Assembly: GCA_003252395.1 (NCBI GenBank)
Contig: QKEL01000011.1
Span: forward strand, 372,001 to 436,000
Source of the DNA: Spirochaetales bacterium
GTDB lineage: Bacteria; Spirochaetota; Spirochaetia; Treponematales; Treponemataceae
Direction: 5' to 3'
DNA length: 64,000 bases
How positions within the stretch are numbered: the first letter of the stretch is position 1; each line of letters starts with the position of its first letter. Positions 25,649 through 33,129 of the stretch are shown here, piece by piece. The translations under genes were made by a program, and so were the position numbers. The notes under the pieces are model-generated. The model was not told the origin of the DNA. It ran no database searches and saw only the letters and a list, made by a program, of their open reading frames with translations.

Positions 25649-26572
25649 ATGGCATATTCCGCCCCCCATGCGCTCGAGCCGACCAACCTCTCCGATTTTC
25701 TGTTCGACTCCACGAACGCTGCCGTGTGCGTCGTGGACGGGGCCTTCCGAATCCGGGAGGTAAACCAGGCCTTTTGCCGCGGTTTTTCGGTCGACGCGAA
25801 TCTCGTCGCCGACGTGCCCCTGGGCAACGCGATGGGTTGCTGCCACTCGGTGGAGGAAAACCGAAACTGCGGCGACGCCTCTTTCTGCGGCGGCTGCGAG
25901 CTCTGGCGGGCCCTGGAGAAAACCAGGGGAACGAACCGGGGGGAACCGGTCCGCACCTTTATCGCCCGCCGTTTTTACGTAAACGGGAGATGCGAACGAA
26001 AAAGGCTCCGCGTTCACGCGCAGGGTTTTGACCAGAACGGGGAAGAACTTATCGCGGTGATGCTCGACGACGTTACCGAGCTCGAATCGGGCCGGGAATT
26101 GATCGCGGAGCTCGCCGAGCTCGACCCGCTTACGGGAATTCATACCCGGCGAACCCTGGACACCGCGGGCGAAATCATGTTCCAGAACGCGCTTCGCGGG
26201 AACCTTACAATTGCCGTCGCCGTTTTCTCCCTTATCGGCATTGATCGACTTGCCGACGAATCGGGTTCAGGGGCAAAGGACCGAATAATCGCCGCGACGG
26301 CGCGGGCCTTGGCCGCGAACACGCGAAAGTCGGACCTTCTCGCCCGGTTCGGGAACGACGCGTTCGCCCTGGTCATGCATGGCGCGAAACCGGGCGCGAT
26401 CGACGAGGTAATCGCGAAATTGCGCGCGGCAGTCGAGACGGGCGCCTATGCCGATTCCTACCGCTCCGGCCGCGTGGCCCTCTCGGTGGGAATCGCGGAA
26501 CGGCTCGAGGCGACCCTGGGCGCGATGCTGCGGCGCGCTGAGGGCAATCTTCCGAATAACGGCGCCGATTAG
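25649..26572 (+). CDS. Cysteine-rich PAS domain fused to a degenerate GGDEF domain
   Basis: A 307-residue cytoplasmic protein. The N-terminal PAS-like domain (about 15-140) contains a Cys cluster in NAMGCCHSVEENRNCG and SFCGGCELW. A similar C-x(n)-CG-x(n)-C-x2-C pattern occurs in a subgroup of PAS domains, where a metal or redox role is plausible. The C-terminal domain starts DPLTGIHTRRTLD and has FGNDAFALV where active cyclases have GGDEF, so catalysis is unlikely. It probably works as a c-di-GMP/GTP-binding or docking domain. It is transcribed alone and followed by a hairpin terminator. Confidence 0.8.
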   Translation: MAYSAPHALEPTNLSDFLFDSTNAAVCVVDGAFRIREVNQAFCRGFSVDANLVADVPLGNAMGCCHSVEENRNCGDASFCGGCELWRALEKTRGTNRGEPVRTFIARRFYVNGRCERKRLRVHAQGFDQNGEELIAVMLDDVTELESGRELIAELAELDPLTGIHTRRTLDTAGEIMFQNALRGNLTIAVAVFSLIGIDRLADESGSGAKDRIIAATARALAANTRKSDLLARFGNDAFALVMHGAKPGAIDEVIAKLRAAVETGAYADSYRSGRVALSVGIAERLEATLGAMLRRAEGNLPNNGAD

Positions 26573-26586
26573 CCGCCTAACGGCCC

Positions 26587-26623
26587 GCTCGCCGGGATCT
26601 TTCGGCGAGCGCGCTCTCTTTTT
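26587..26623 (+). terminator. Probable terminator of the PAS-GGDEF gene
   Basis: GCTCGCCG (26587-26594), eight-base loop, CGGCGAGC (26603-26610), then a pyrimidine tract ending in five T residues. Confidence 0.65.
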
Positions 26624-26737
26624 CGGGATTCCGCGAGACAGCGGGGGCATATCGCTATATTATGTAGGGGTATCGCGGCCGACCATTGGTCGTACGCCGT
26701 CGCACCCCCCATAACAGAAACCAAAACGGAGAATGAC

Positions 26738-27448
26738 ATGCCTGAAACCTTCTCGAGCATCGCGGTGCTCATAGACGCGGAAAACGTATCCCATACCTTT
26801 TTGGAGGATATCTCCGAGAAAATCGCCCTCTACGGGGCCGTTTCGGTACGGCGGATTTACGCCGACTGGACTTCGGAAAAAATGAAGGGATGGCGCGCGC
26901 TCCTGCAGGAGTTCGCGATCCAGCCGATCCAGCAGTTCAGCAATACCGTGGGCAAAAACTCCACGGACAGCGCCCTCATCATCGACGCCATGGACCTTCT
27001 GTACCTGCAGCACATCGACTGTTTCTGCATCGTATCCAGCGACTCCGACTTTACCCGGCTGGCGAGCCGCATCCGGGAACAGGGCAAGCACGTTATCGGG
27101 ATCGGAGAAAAAAAGACGCCGTCCTCGTTCGTGAACGCGTGCAACGAGTTCCTGCATATCGAGCCGCATAACGCCAGGCGGCACGACGACCGCAGGGCGG
27201 CCGAAAAGCTCAACAAGACCGAGATCCTTCTGGAACGCGCCGTGGATCAGCTCGCGGACTCCTCCGGCTGGGTCATGCTCTCCCAACTCATGCAGTATAT
27301 CCGCCAGGTTAAGCCTGACTTTGACCTACGCGGGGAATTGGGCGTGCGCAAACCGTTGGACTATTTCACGAGCAGAAAGGAAAAGTACCGGGTGCAGAAG
27401 GAACGCGAAGACGCGCCGAGCGCCATATTCATCTCGAAGGTACGGTAG
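26738..27448 (+). CDS. NYN (PIN-like) ribonuclease domain with C-terminal OST-HTH/LOTUS-like domain
   Basis: A 236-residue protein. Residues about 8-140 form a NYN domain, a PIN-like nuclease fold, with the acidic residues expected for metal binding: LIDAENV (D12), DSALIIDAMD and SSDSDFTRLASRIRE. Residues about 155-236 (ILLERAVDQLADSSGWVMLSQLMQYIRQ...) look like an OST-HTH/LOTUS RNA-binding module. The pairing is known in bacteria and suggests processing or decay of RNA, target unknown. CGGAG lies seven bases before the ATG. It is convergent with feoB and not obviously linked to neighbours. Confidence 0.85.
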   Translation: MPETFSSIAVLIDAENVSHTFLEDISEKIALYGAVSVRRIYADWTSEKMKGWRALLQEFAIQPIQQFSNTVGKNSTDSALIIDAMDLLYLQHIDCFCIVSSDSDFTRLASRIREQGKHVIGIGEKKTPSSFVNACNEFLHIEPHNARRHDDRRAAEKLNKTEILLERAVDQLADSSGWVMLSQLMQYIRQVKPDFDLRGELGVRKPLDYFTSRKEKYRVQKEREDAPSAIFISKVR

Positions 27449-27471
27449 GCCCCGCGGCGGCGCCTTGGCGC

Positions 27472-29475
27472 TTAAAAGCCCAACAGCCTTCCGATCTGGA
27501 AAACCCCGAACGATACCGCCCACGCCATCCCCGTTTGGAATAGAATCGCCGCGGCGGTCCATTTCAGGGAGCCAAGCTCGCGTCGGGTGGCGGCGACCGC
27601 GGCCACGCAGGGAGTGTACAGCAGGGTAAAGGTCAGGAACGACAGGGCCGATAGGGGCGTAAAGGCCGATTCCAGCCCGCCCGGCAAAATGACCGAGAAC
27701 GTGCTGATCACCGCCTCCTTGGCCGCGAAACCGCTCACCAGGGCCGCCACCGACTGCCAGTTCCCGAATCCGTTCGGCGCGAAAACGGGCGCCACCAGCG
27801 AGCCGACCGAGGCGAGGATACTATCCGTACCGTCGGCGACCAGGGTGAAGGTCCAGGAAAGGTTCGTCAAAACCCAAATGGCCAGGGATCCCAAGAAGAT
27901 AATGGTGAAGGCCCGCTGCGCAAAGTCCTTGACCTTGTCCCACAGGTGAAGCACCACCGACCGGGCCGAGGGCAGGCGATACACGGGGAGCTCGAGCACG
28001 AAGGGCACGGAATTGCCCCGGAACACGGTTTGCTTGAGAAGCACGCCGCTGACGATGGCCACGAGAATTCCGCCGAAATACAGGGCGGTCATGACCAAGG
28101 CCCCGTGTCGGGGAAAGAAGGCCGCGCAAAACACCGCGTAGACGGGGACCTTCGCGGAGCAGGACATAAAGGGCGTGAGCAGGATCGTCAGGCGCCGGTC
28201 GCGCTCGCTCGAAAGGGTTCTGGCGGCCATGACGGCGGGAACGGTACAGCCGAACCCCACCAGCATGGGAACGAAGGATCGACCCGAAAGGCCGATTTTC
28301 CGGAGCAATACGTCGAGCACGAAGGCGATTCGCGCCATATAGCCGGTATCTTCCAGCAGCGAAAGGAAGAAAAAGAGGAGCGTTATCACGGGAAGGAACG
28401 AAAGCACGCTTCCCACGCCGGTGATCGCCCCGTCCACCACGAGGCCCCGCATCCAGTCGCTCACGCCCGCCCGCACGAGGCCGGAATCGGCCAGGCCGAT
28501 CAGCGAGTCTATGATCGCCGCGAAGCCGTCGCTGACGAACGAGCCGACCGGTCCGAAGGTTACCCAGAACACGAAGCCCATGATCGCGACGAAGACCGGA
28601 ATGCCGAATACCCGATGGGTGAACAGGCGGTCAAAGCGCAGGGAGCGGCGCTGTTCCCGGGATTCTGCCGTCTTGATCACCGTATGCTTCATCAGATCCT
28701 CGATGAAGGTATAACGCATGTCGGCGATTGCCGCCTCGCGGTCGGTACCGAGTTCGGCCTCCATTTCCGCCACAATCTTGCGAACGATTTCCCGATCCGC
28801 GCGGTTCATTTCGAGGGCCGCTTCCATCGGGGGGTCGCCCTCTATAAGCTTGGTGGCCGCGAACCGCGGCGCGATTCCCGCCTTTCGGGCCGCGTCCTCA
28901 ACGATATGGGTAATGGCGTGCAGTGCCTTGTGGACGGGGCCCGCGCAAAAGTCTACCAAGCGCCCGTCGGAGCCGAAGGGAACCTTGCCCGCCGCCGCCT
29001 CGGAGACCCGTTCCATCAATTCGTCCAACCCCTCGCCGCGGTTGGCCACGATGGGCACCACGAACACGCCGAGTTTCCTCTGTATGCCGTCTATATCGAT
29101 GGAGCCCTCGTTCGCGCGGATCTCGTCCATCATGTTCAGGGCGATTACCATGGGCACTTGGAGGGTCATAAGCTGCAGCGAGAGATACAGATTCCGCTCG
29201 ATATTCGTGGCGTCCACGATATTGAGGATTACGTCGGGCCTATCCCGCACGATAAAGTCCCGGGAGACCACCTCTTCGGCGGTGTACGGGGAAAGGGAGT
29301 AGATGCCGGGAAGATCCACCACGGTAACGCCGTTTCGCCCCTTGATGAAGCCTTCCTTTTTCTCGACGGTCACGCCCGGAAAATTTCCGACGTGCTGGTT
29401 GCTTCCCGTAAGCCGGTTGAAAAGGGTCGTTTTCCCCGAGTTCTGGTTTCCGACCAGGGCAACGGTCAATTTCAT
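27472..29475 (-). CDS. feoB: Ferrous iron transporter FeoB
   Basis: A 667-residue Fe(II) transporter of the inner membrane. The N-terminal G domain shows G1 GNQNSGKTT, G3 DLPGIYSL and G4 NMMD, followed by a helical spacer domain (to about 270). The C-terminal part has two Gate domains and a FeoB_C region with about ten membrane segments, including VGFGCTVPAVMAARTL and SCSAKVPVY with the conserved Cys of the permeation path. Length is normal for FeoB without extra domains. Its start overlaps the feoA stop by four bases. Confidence 0.97.
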   Translation of the reverse strand: MKLTVALVGNQNSGKTTLFNRLTGSNQHVGNFPGVTVEKKEGFIKGRNGVTVVDLPGIYSLSPYTAEEVVSRDFIVRDRPDVILNIVDATNIERNLYLSLQLMTLQVPMVIALNMMDEIRANEGSIDIDGIQRKLGVFVVPIVANRGEGLDELMERVSEAAAGKVPFGSDGRLVDFCAGPVHKALHAITHIVEDAARKAGIAPRFAATKLIEGDPPMEAALEMNRADREIVRKIVAEMEAELGTDREAAIADMRYTFIEDLMKHTVIKTAESREQRRSLRFDRLFTHRVFGIPVFVAIMGFVFWVTFGPVGSFVSDGFAAIIDSLIGLADSGLVRAGVSDWMRGLVVDGAITGVGSVLSFLPVITLLFFFLSLLEDTGYMARIAFVLDVLLRKIGLSGRSFVPMLVGFGCTVPAVMAARTLSSERDRRLTILLTPFMSCSAKVPVYAVFCAAFFPRHGALVMTALYFGGILVAIVSGVLLKQTVFRGNSVPFVLELPVYRLPSARSVVLHLWDKVKDFAQRAFTIIFLGSLAIWVLTNLSWTFTLVADGTDSILASVGSLVAPVFAPNGFGNWQSVAALVSGFAAKEAVISTFSVILPGGLESAFTPLSALSFLTFTLLYTPCVAAVAATRRELGSLKWTAAAILFQTGMAWAVSFGVFQIGRLLGF

Positions 29476-29702
29476 GCGGAAACCCCGTTCAACTGTATGT
29501 TTTTCGCGTCGTCGCCCCGCAGGGTCAGCTCATATCCCCGTAAGTGAAGCTCCATCGGATCGCCAAAAGGCGCGACCTTACGTACCGCGACCCGGGTTCC
29601 CGGGGTAAGCCCCATATCCAGGAGCCGCCTTCGCAGCGCTCCGGTTCCGCCCACAATACTGATTACGCCGGCCTCGCCGGGCTTTAACTGATCCAGTGAC
29701 AT
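29472..29702 (-). CDS. feoA: Ferrous iron transport accessory protein FeoA
   Basis: A 76-residue SH3-like FeoA protein with LKPGEAGVI, RRRLLDMGLTPGTRV and the closing LRGYELTLRGDDAKNI, matching the family length and pattern. FeoA supports FeoB at the membrane. GAAGGG lies nine bases upstream of the ATG. It is the first gene of feoAB and is divergent from the DtxR-like regulator, with the two promoters overlapping in 73 bases. Confidence 0.95.
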   Translation of the reverse strand: MSLDQLKPGEAGVISIVGGTGALRRRLLDMGLTPGTRVAVRKVAPFGDPMELHLRGYELTLRGDDAKNIQLNGVSA

Positions 29703-29721
29703 AAGTTAGACCCTTCTTACA

Positions 29722-29769
29722 TCAGGCTAGCTTAAATCGGTTGTTTAGTCAACGAATATAGGCTATATT
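29722..29769. promoter_or_regulatory. Divergent feoAB / DtxR-like regulator promoters with operators
   Basis: feoA (minus): TTGACT (29747-29752), 17 bases, TAGCCT (29724-29729). Regulator (plus): TTGTTT (29741-29746), 17 bases, TATATT (29764-29769), six bases, ATG 29776 (leaderless). A perfect palindrome AATATAG-G-CTATATT (29755-29769) covers the regulator -10. A partial palindrome TCAGGCTAGCTTAA (29722-29735), similar to the DtxR box core, covers the feoA -10. Confidence 0.7.
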
Positions 29770-29775
29770 TGTCCC

Positions 29776-30168
29776 ATGCCGGACTCACTTAGCGCATCGA
29801 AACAGGATTACCTGGAAACCATCTTGGAATTCTCGTCGGACACGGGACAGGCCCGCTCCATCGACATCGCGAGAACGCTCGGGGTTTCCCGGGCGAGCGT
29901 CAACAAATCCCTTGGCTTCCTCAAAGATTCAGGCCTTATTGAACATGAACACTACGGCGATATTAAACTGACGGAAACGGGCCTTCGCATGGCCAAGGCG
30001 GTCCGCGCCCGCCACGAAACGTTGAAACGTTTTTTGGAAGAGGTGTTAAAGGTTTCCCCGGAGACCGCCGAGCGCGACGCGTGCCGCATGGAGCACGCGA
30101 TTAGCCCGGAAACGGCCTCCAAACTCAGGGATTATCTGGGAACCGTGCGCCCGGACAGCCTCGCGTAG
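29776..30168 (+). CDS. DtxR/MntR-family metal-dependent regulator
   Basis: A 130-residue regulator. Residues about 5-65 form the winged helix (KQDYLETILEF, SIDIARTLGVSRASVNKSLGFLKDSGLIEHEHYGDIKLTETG, broken here by family numbering). Residues about 70-125 form the dimerisation/metal-binding domain with RHETLKRFLEEVL, ERDACRMEHAIS, which supplies the Glu, Cys and His ligands expected of the family. No SH3-like third domain is present, as in MntR. Divergence from feoAB indicates iron-responsive control of that operon. The transcript appears leaderless. Confidence 0.92.
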   Translation: MPDSLSASKQDYLETILEFSSDTGQARSIDIARTLGVSRASVNKSLGFLKDSGLIEHEHYGDIKLTETGLRMAKAVRARHETLKRFLEEVLKVSPETAERDACRMEHAISPETASKLRDYLGTVRPDSLA

Positions 30169-30195
30169 CCGCCGCCGGGCGCCTGGATCGTTCTG

Positions 30196-31641
30196 CTACT
30201 TTCCCGATTCCACGTATTTTTTTAACTGTACCGAAGCCACCTTCGGGTTCGTTATCACCGACGGTCCGGCGATGCAGCCGCCCGGACAGGCCATGACCTC
30301 GACCAAATTCGCGTCGAGCGGCTTTCCCGCCGCGGCGTTCTTCCCGTACGAGGCGAGCAGCTTCATGCCCGCCGTATCCAGCCCGTTAACCAGGGCGGGC
30401 CGCAGCTTTTCGGGGTTTTTCACCCGCGCGCGCACCGCTTCCGCGACGCCGCCCGATCGGGCGAAATCGCGGCCCGTGGCCGTGGGAACCCGAACGTGCT
30501 CCATCGCCCCGCATCCGCCAATGTCGATTTCCCTCGCCATGAGGTAGGCGCCGAGTTCCTCCGCCGAAAGCACGTAATCCACGAACGGATCGTCGATTCC
30601 CTCCTTCCGTTTCGCCAGGCAGGGCCCTATGAAGACGGTTACGCATTCGGGGTCGTCGGCCTTCGCGAGTTCCGCGGTGTAGTGCATCGGGGAACGGGTT
30701 TCGGACACGCACGAATCCAACTCGGGAACGTGGATATGCACGGCCCGGACGTACGCCGGGCAGCACGAGGTGGTCATGAGGGCGTCGCCCCGTTCCATGC
30801 GCTCCTCGAACTCGTGGGCTTCCTTATCGGCGGTAATGTCGGCGCCGAGCGCCACCTCGTACGTCCGGGAGAAACCCGCGGCGGAAAGGGCGCATTCAAG
30901 CTGCCCCGGCGCGGCGCGGAACTGCGCGGCTATGGCCGGGGCATACAGCGCCACGACCCGCTTCCCGTCCATGATTCTCCGGATCACGTCCACCAGTTGG
31001 CCCTTGTCCATCATGGCGCCGAAGGGGCATTCCCGCATGCAGGCGCCGCAAAAAATGCACTTTGAGTAATCTATCCGTTCCTTGCCCGATTCGTCCTTGG
31101 AGATCGCGCCCACGGGGCACGCTTCCTCGCAGGGAACCGGCACCTTGATAATCGCGTGATAGGGGCAATTCTGCATGCACAGGCCGCAGTTCACGCATTT
31201 TTCCGCGTCGATCTTCGCCCGTCCGCCGGTTATCTCGATGCAGCCCTTGGGGCAGTTCATCATGCAGGGGCGGGCGATACAGGCCTGGCAGGCGTTGGTG
31301 ACCAGGTAGTGGGCGCGCACGCAGGCGTTACAGGCCTCGTCCAGTACGGTGAGCATGGGCTCGGTGGGCTTTTCCCGCTCCAGGGCCTCCTGCGCGTACT
31401 CGGCGAGCTTTTTTTCGTCGTCGTAATCCTCAACGCTGTGCCCGAGCCGGGCGATCACCCGCATGCGGAGCACTTCGCGGTCGTGGTATACGCAGCAGCG
31501 CAGGGCTTCGCCGTCGCGCGGCGCCATTTCGCGGGGAATGAAGTGAACGCCCTCGGTAAGGTTTCCCGCCAGCTGCAGCTTGGCTATGCGCACGAGAATT
31601 TCGCGCTTAAGCTGCGTCGCTCCGTTATTTATGTTAAGCAT
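30196..31641 (-). CDS. [FeFe]-hydrogenase catalytic protein, monomeric (group B-like)
   Basis: A 481-residue iron-only hydrogenase. The N-terminal 210 residues are rich in Cys and contain several [4Fe-4S] motifs (CQACIARPCMMNCPKGC, CVNCGLCMQNCP, CIFCGACMRECP). The H-cluster domain has L1 TSCCPAYV (both Cys kept), L2 GPCLAKRKE and L3 MACPGGCIAGP. These motif variants and the N-terminal cluster layout fit the group B type more than the bidirectional group A. It would make or use H2 with a ferredoxin-like partner. GGGAG precedes the ATG. It is the last gene of the hydS operon, overlapping the [2Fe-2S] gene by eight bases. No maturation genes are in the window. Confidence 0.88.
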   Translation of the reverse strand: MLNINNGATQLKREILVRIAKLQLAGNLTEGVHFIPREMAPRDGEALRCCVYHDREVLRMRVIARLGHSVEDYDDEKKLAEYAQEALEREKPTEPMLTVLDEACNACVRAHYLVTNACQACIARPCMMNCPKGCIEITGGRAKIDAEKCVNCGLCMQNCPYHAIIKVPVPCEEACPVGAISKDESGKERIDYSKCIFCGACMRECPFGAMMDKGQLVDVIRRIMDGKRVVALYAPAIAAQFRAAPGQLECALSAAGFSRTYEVALGADITADKEAHEFEERMERGDALMTTSCCPAYVRAVHIHVPELDSCVSETRSPMHYTAELAKADDPECVTVFIGPCLAKRKEGIDDPFVDYVLSAEELGAYLMAREIDIGGCGAMEHVRVPTATGRDFARSGGVAEAVRARVKNPEKLRPALVNGLDTAGMKLLASYGKNAAAGKPLDANLVEVMACPGGCIAGPSVITNPKVASVQLKKYVESGK

Positions 31642-31891
31642 CTGTCAACTCCCGAATGCGGGCCATAACCTTCGGCAGCGTCGCCGAAGCCATGACCTCG
31701 CCGTCTATCGTAACGAAGGGGGCCTTGCCCGCCTTCGCGTCCTTGCAGTATCCGAGGCAGGTTACGCCCTCGATCTCGACCATTTCGCGCAGCGCTTGGG
31801 GCAATTCCTCTTCGAGGAGAAGAATATCCGACGCGCCCATCACGTAACACGCGGTTCCAGAACAGATAACGACCTTGATTTTCCCCGACAT
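31634..31891 (-). CDS. Thioredoxin-like [2Fe-2S] ferredoxin
   Basis: An 85-residue protein of the NuoE C-terminal/thioredoxin-like ferredoxin type. Four Cys in the pattern C-x4-C (CSGTACYV) ... C-x3-C (CLGYC) would hold a [2Fe-2S] cluster. GGAG lies six bases upstream of the ATG. It sits between the PP2C phosphatase and the group B-like hydrogenase, so it is a likely electron carrier or redox link for one of the two hydrogenase-family proteins. Confidence 0.88.
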   Translation of the reverse strand: MSGKIKVVICSGTACYVMGASDILLLEEELPQALREMVEIEGVTCLGYCKDAKAGKAPFVTIDGEVMASATLPKVMARIRELTDA

Positions 31892-31902
31892 ATCAAACTC
31901 CT

Positions 31903-33129
31903 CTATACGTAGCGGATCACGGCTTCCTTGAGGTACCGTTCCGTCAAAAGCGACTGGATTTTCTTGACCACGTTCCGCCTGATTTCCAATTCGACCGGCA
32001 TGTTCGGGTCCTGATGCGCCTCGTTGATTTTGGTGCCCACCACGAAGGTAATGCGGTCGCTGTCCAAAATCAGGTCCACGAGCCGGGTCGCCCCGTTTTG
32101 GGAACGCTCTCCCGGTCGCGGTTCAGCGCCGTTCGGCTCCGAGGCCAAGATCTCGGCGACGCGTCCCAAGGTGATTATACCCTCGGTCACCAGGTCCGCG
32201 CCCTCCATGATGGAGGTCGGGGGCACCACGGGATCGAGGTTTTTCATGTCCAGTTTCAGGGGTTTCCCCGTTCCCCGAGACACGATATTCGCGGTAGTCC
32301 CGCCGCACACGGTCTTCTTCCCGGGAAACTCGCGGAATTCCCGAACCAGTTCCTCGTCCCGCTCGGGGCTAACCGGCGGTCCGGTCATGATTAAAAGCTC
32401 CCGGGGATGCCGGAAATACACCACCGCGCAGCTGATATCGTCCTTTGCCGCCATGCCGTCGTTCAGGTGAGCCCTGCTCACGACCTGTCTCGCGAGGTCG
32501 CGGGCGCTCACCGAGGGCGATCTGGCGACCGTCTCCAGGATAAAATCGCGGACCGCGACGGCCCCCCAGCCCAGGGGGTGGGTTCTGGAGCCCATGCCCG
32601 ATTGGGTCACGCCGTCGGAGAAAAACACGAGCCGGTCGCCCGGCCGCGCCTTGAAGGCCGAATGCCAGAGAACCGCCTCGCGTGTCGGCGCGGACTGTTT
32701 GCTCTTTCGCTCTACCCGGGCGCGGTCCTTGATCGGCTCCACCAGGGTCGACTCCCGCACGATCACGTAATCCGGGTTGTCGTACTCGATAATCCGCACC
32801 GAAGCGCCCGGACGGATATCGACCAGGGTAAAGGTGGCGTAGCTAATGCCCCGCTCCCGGCAAACCGGCAGGGTATTCATGATTATCTCCGCCGCGCGCT
32901 CCGGGGGTATTTCCGACTCGACGAACTTGAGCGCCATGGTCGCGGTAAGGGTGGAAAGCACGCCGGCCTTTATGCCGGAACCCAAACCGTCCGACAGCAC
33001 CGATACGAGCCGGCCGTCCTTTTCCTGCTTTCGCGAAAGGAAGGTATCGCCCGCGGCGCCCTGCCCGTTTTTGGAGACGCACCAATGGCCCACCTCGATA
33101 AAGGTGCCGGCCGTGAGACCCTGATTCAC
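31903..33129 (-). CDS. SpoIIE-type PP2C serine/threonine phosphatase
   Basis: A 408-residue protein with a PP2C/SpoIIE catalytic domain (about 20-240). Metal-binding Asp residues are visible in VLSDGLGSGIKAG, FSDGVTQSG and AKDDISCAVV, so it should be active. The C-terminal 170 residues (from about 250) hold no domain I recognise. It starts at GTG, overlapping the hydS stop by four bases, with GGGGAGG upstream. In other anaerobes PP2C genes accompany sensory hydrogenases, where they are thought to pass the signal on. The phosphoprotein substrate is unknown. Confidence 0.88.
   Translation of the reverse strand: MNQGLTAGTFIEVGHWCVSKNGQGAAGDTFLSRKQEKDGRLVSVLSDGLGSGIKAGVLSTLTATMALKFVESEIPPERAAEIIMNTLPVCRERGISYATFTLVDIRPGASVRIIEYDNPDYVIVRESTLVEPIKDRARVERKSKQSAPTREAVLWHSAFKARPGDRLVFFSDGVTQSGMGSRTHPLGWGAVAVRDFILETVARSPSVSARDLARQVVSRAHLNDGMAAKDDISCAVVYFRHPRELLIMTGPPVSPERDEELVREFREFPGKKTVCGGTTANIVSRGTGKPLKLDMKNLDPVVPPTSIMEGADLVTEGIITLGRVAEILASEPNGAEPRPGERSQNGATRLVDLILDSDRITFVVGTKINEAHQDPNMPVELEIRRNVVKKIQSLLTERYLKEAVIRYV

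Noticed and set aside
27946-29547. 533-residue plus-strand frame over feoB
   Set aside because: His/Gly-rich antisense shadow of feoB with no recognisable domain.
31903-33129. PP2C phosphatase acting on the chemotaxis STAS protein
   Set aside because: That STAS protein has Ala at the phospho-acceptor position and lies in an unlinked operon; nothing in the sequence connects them.
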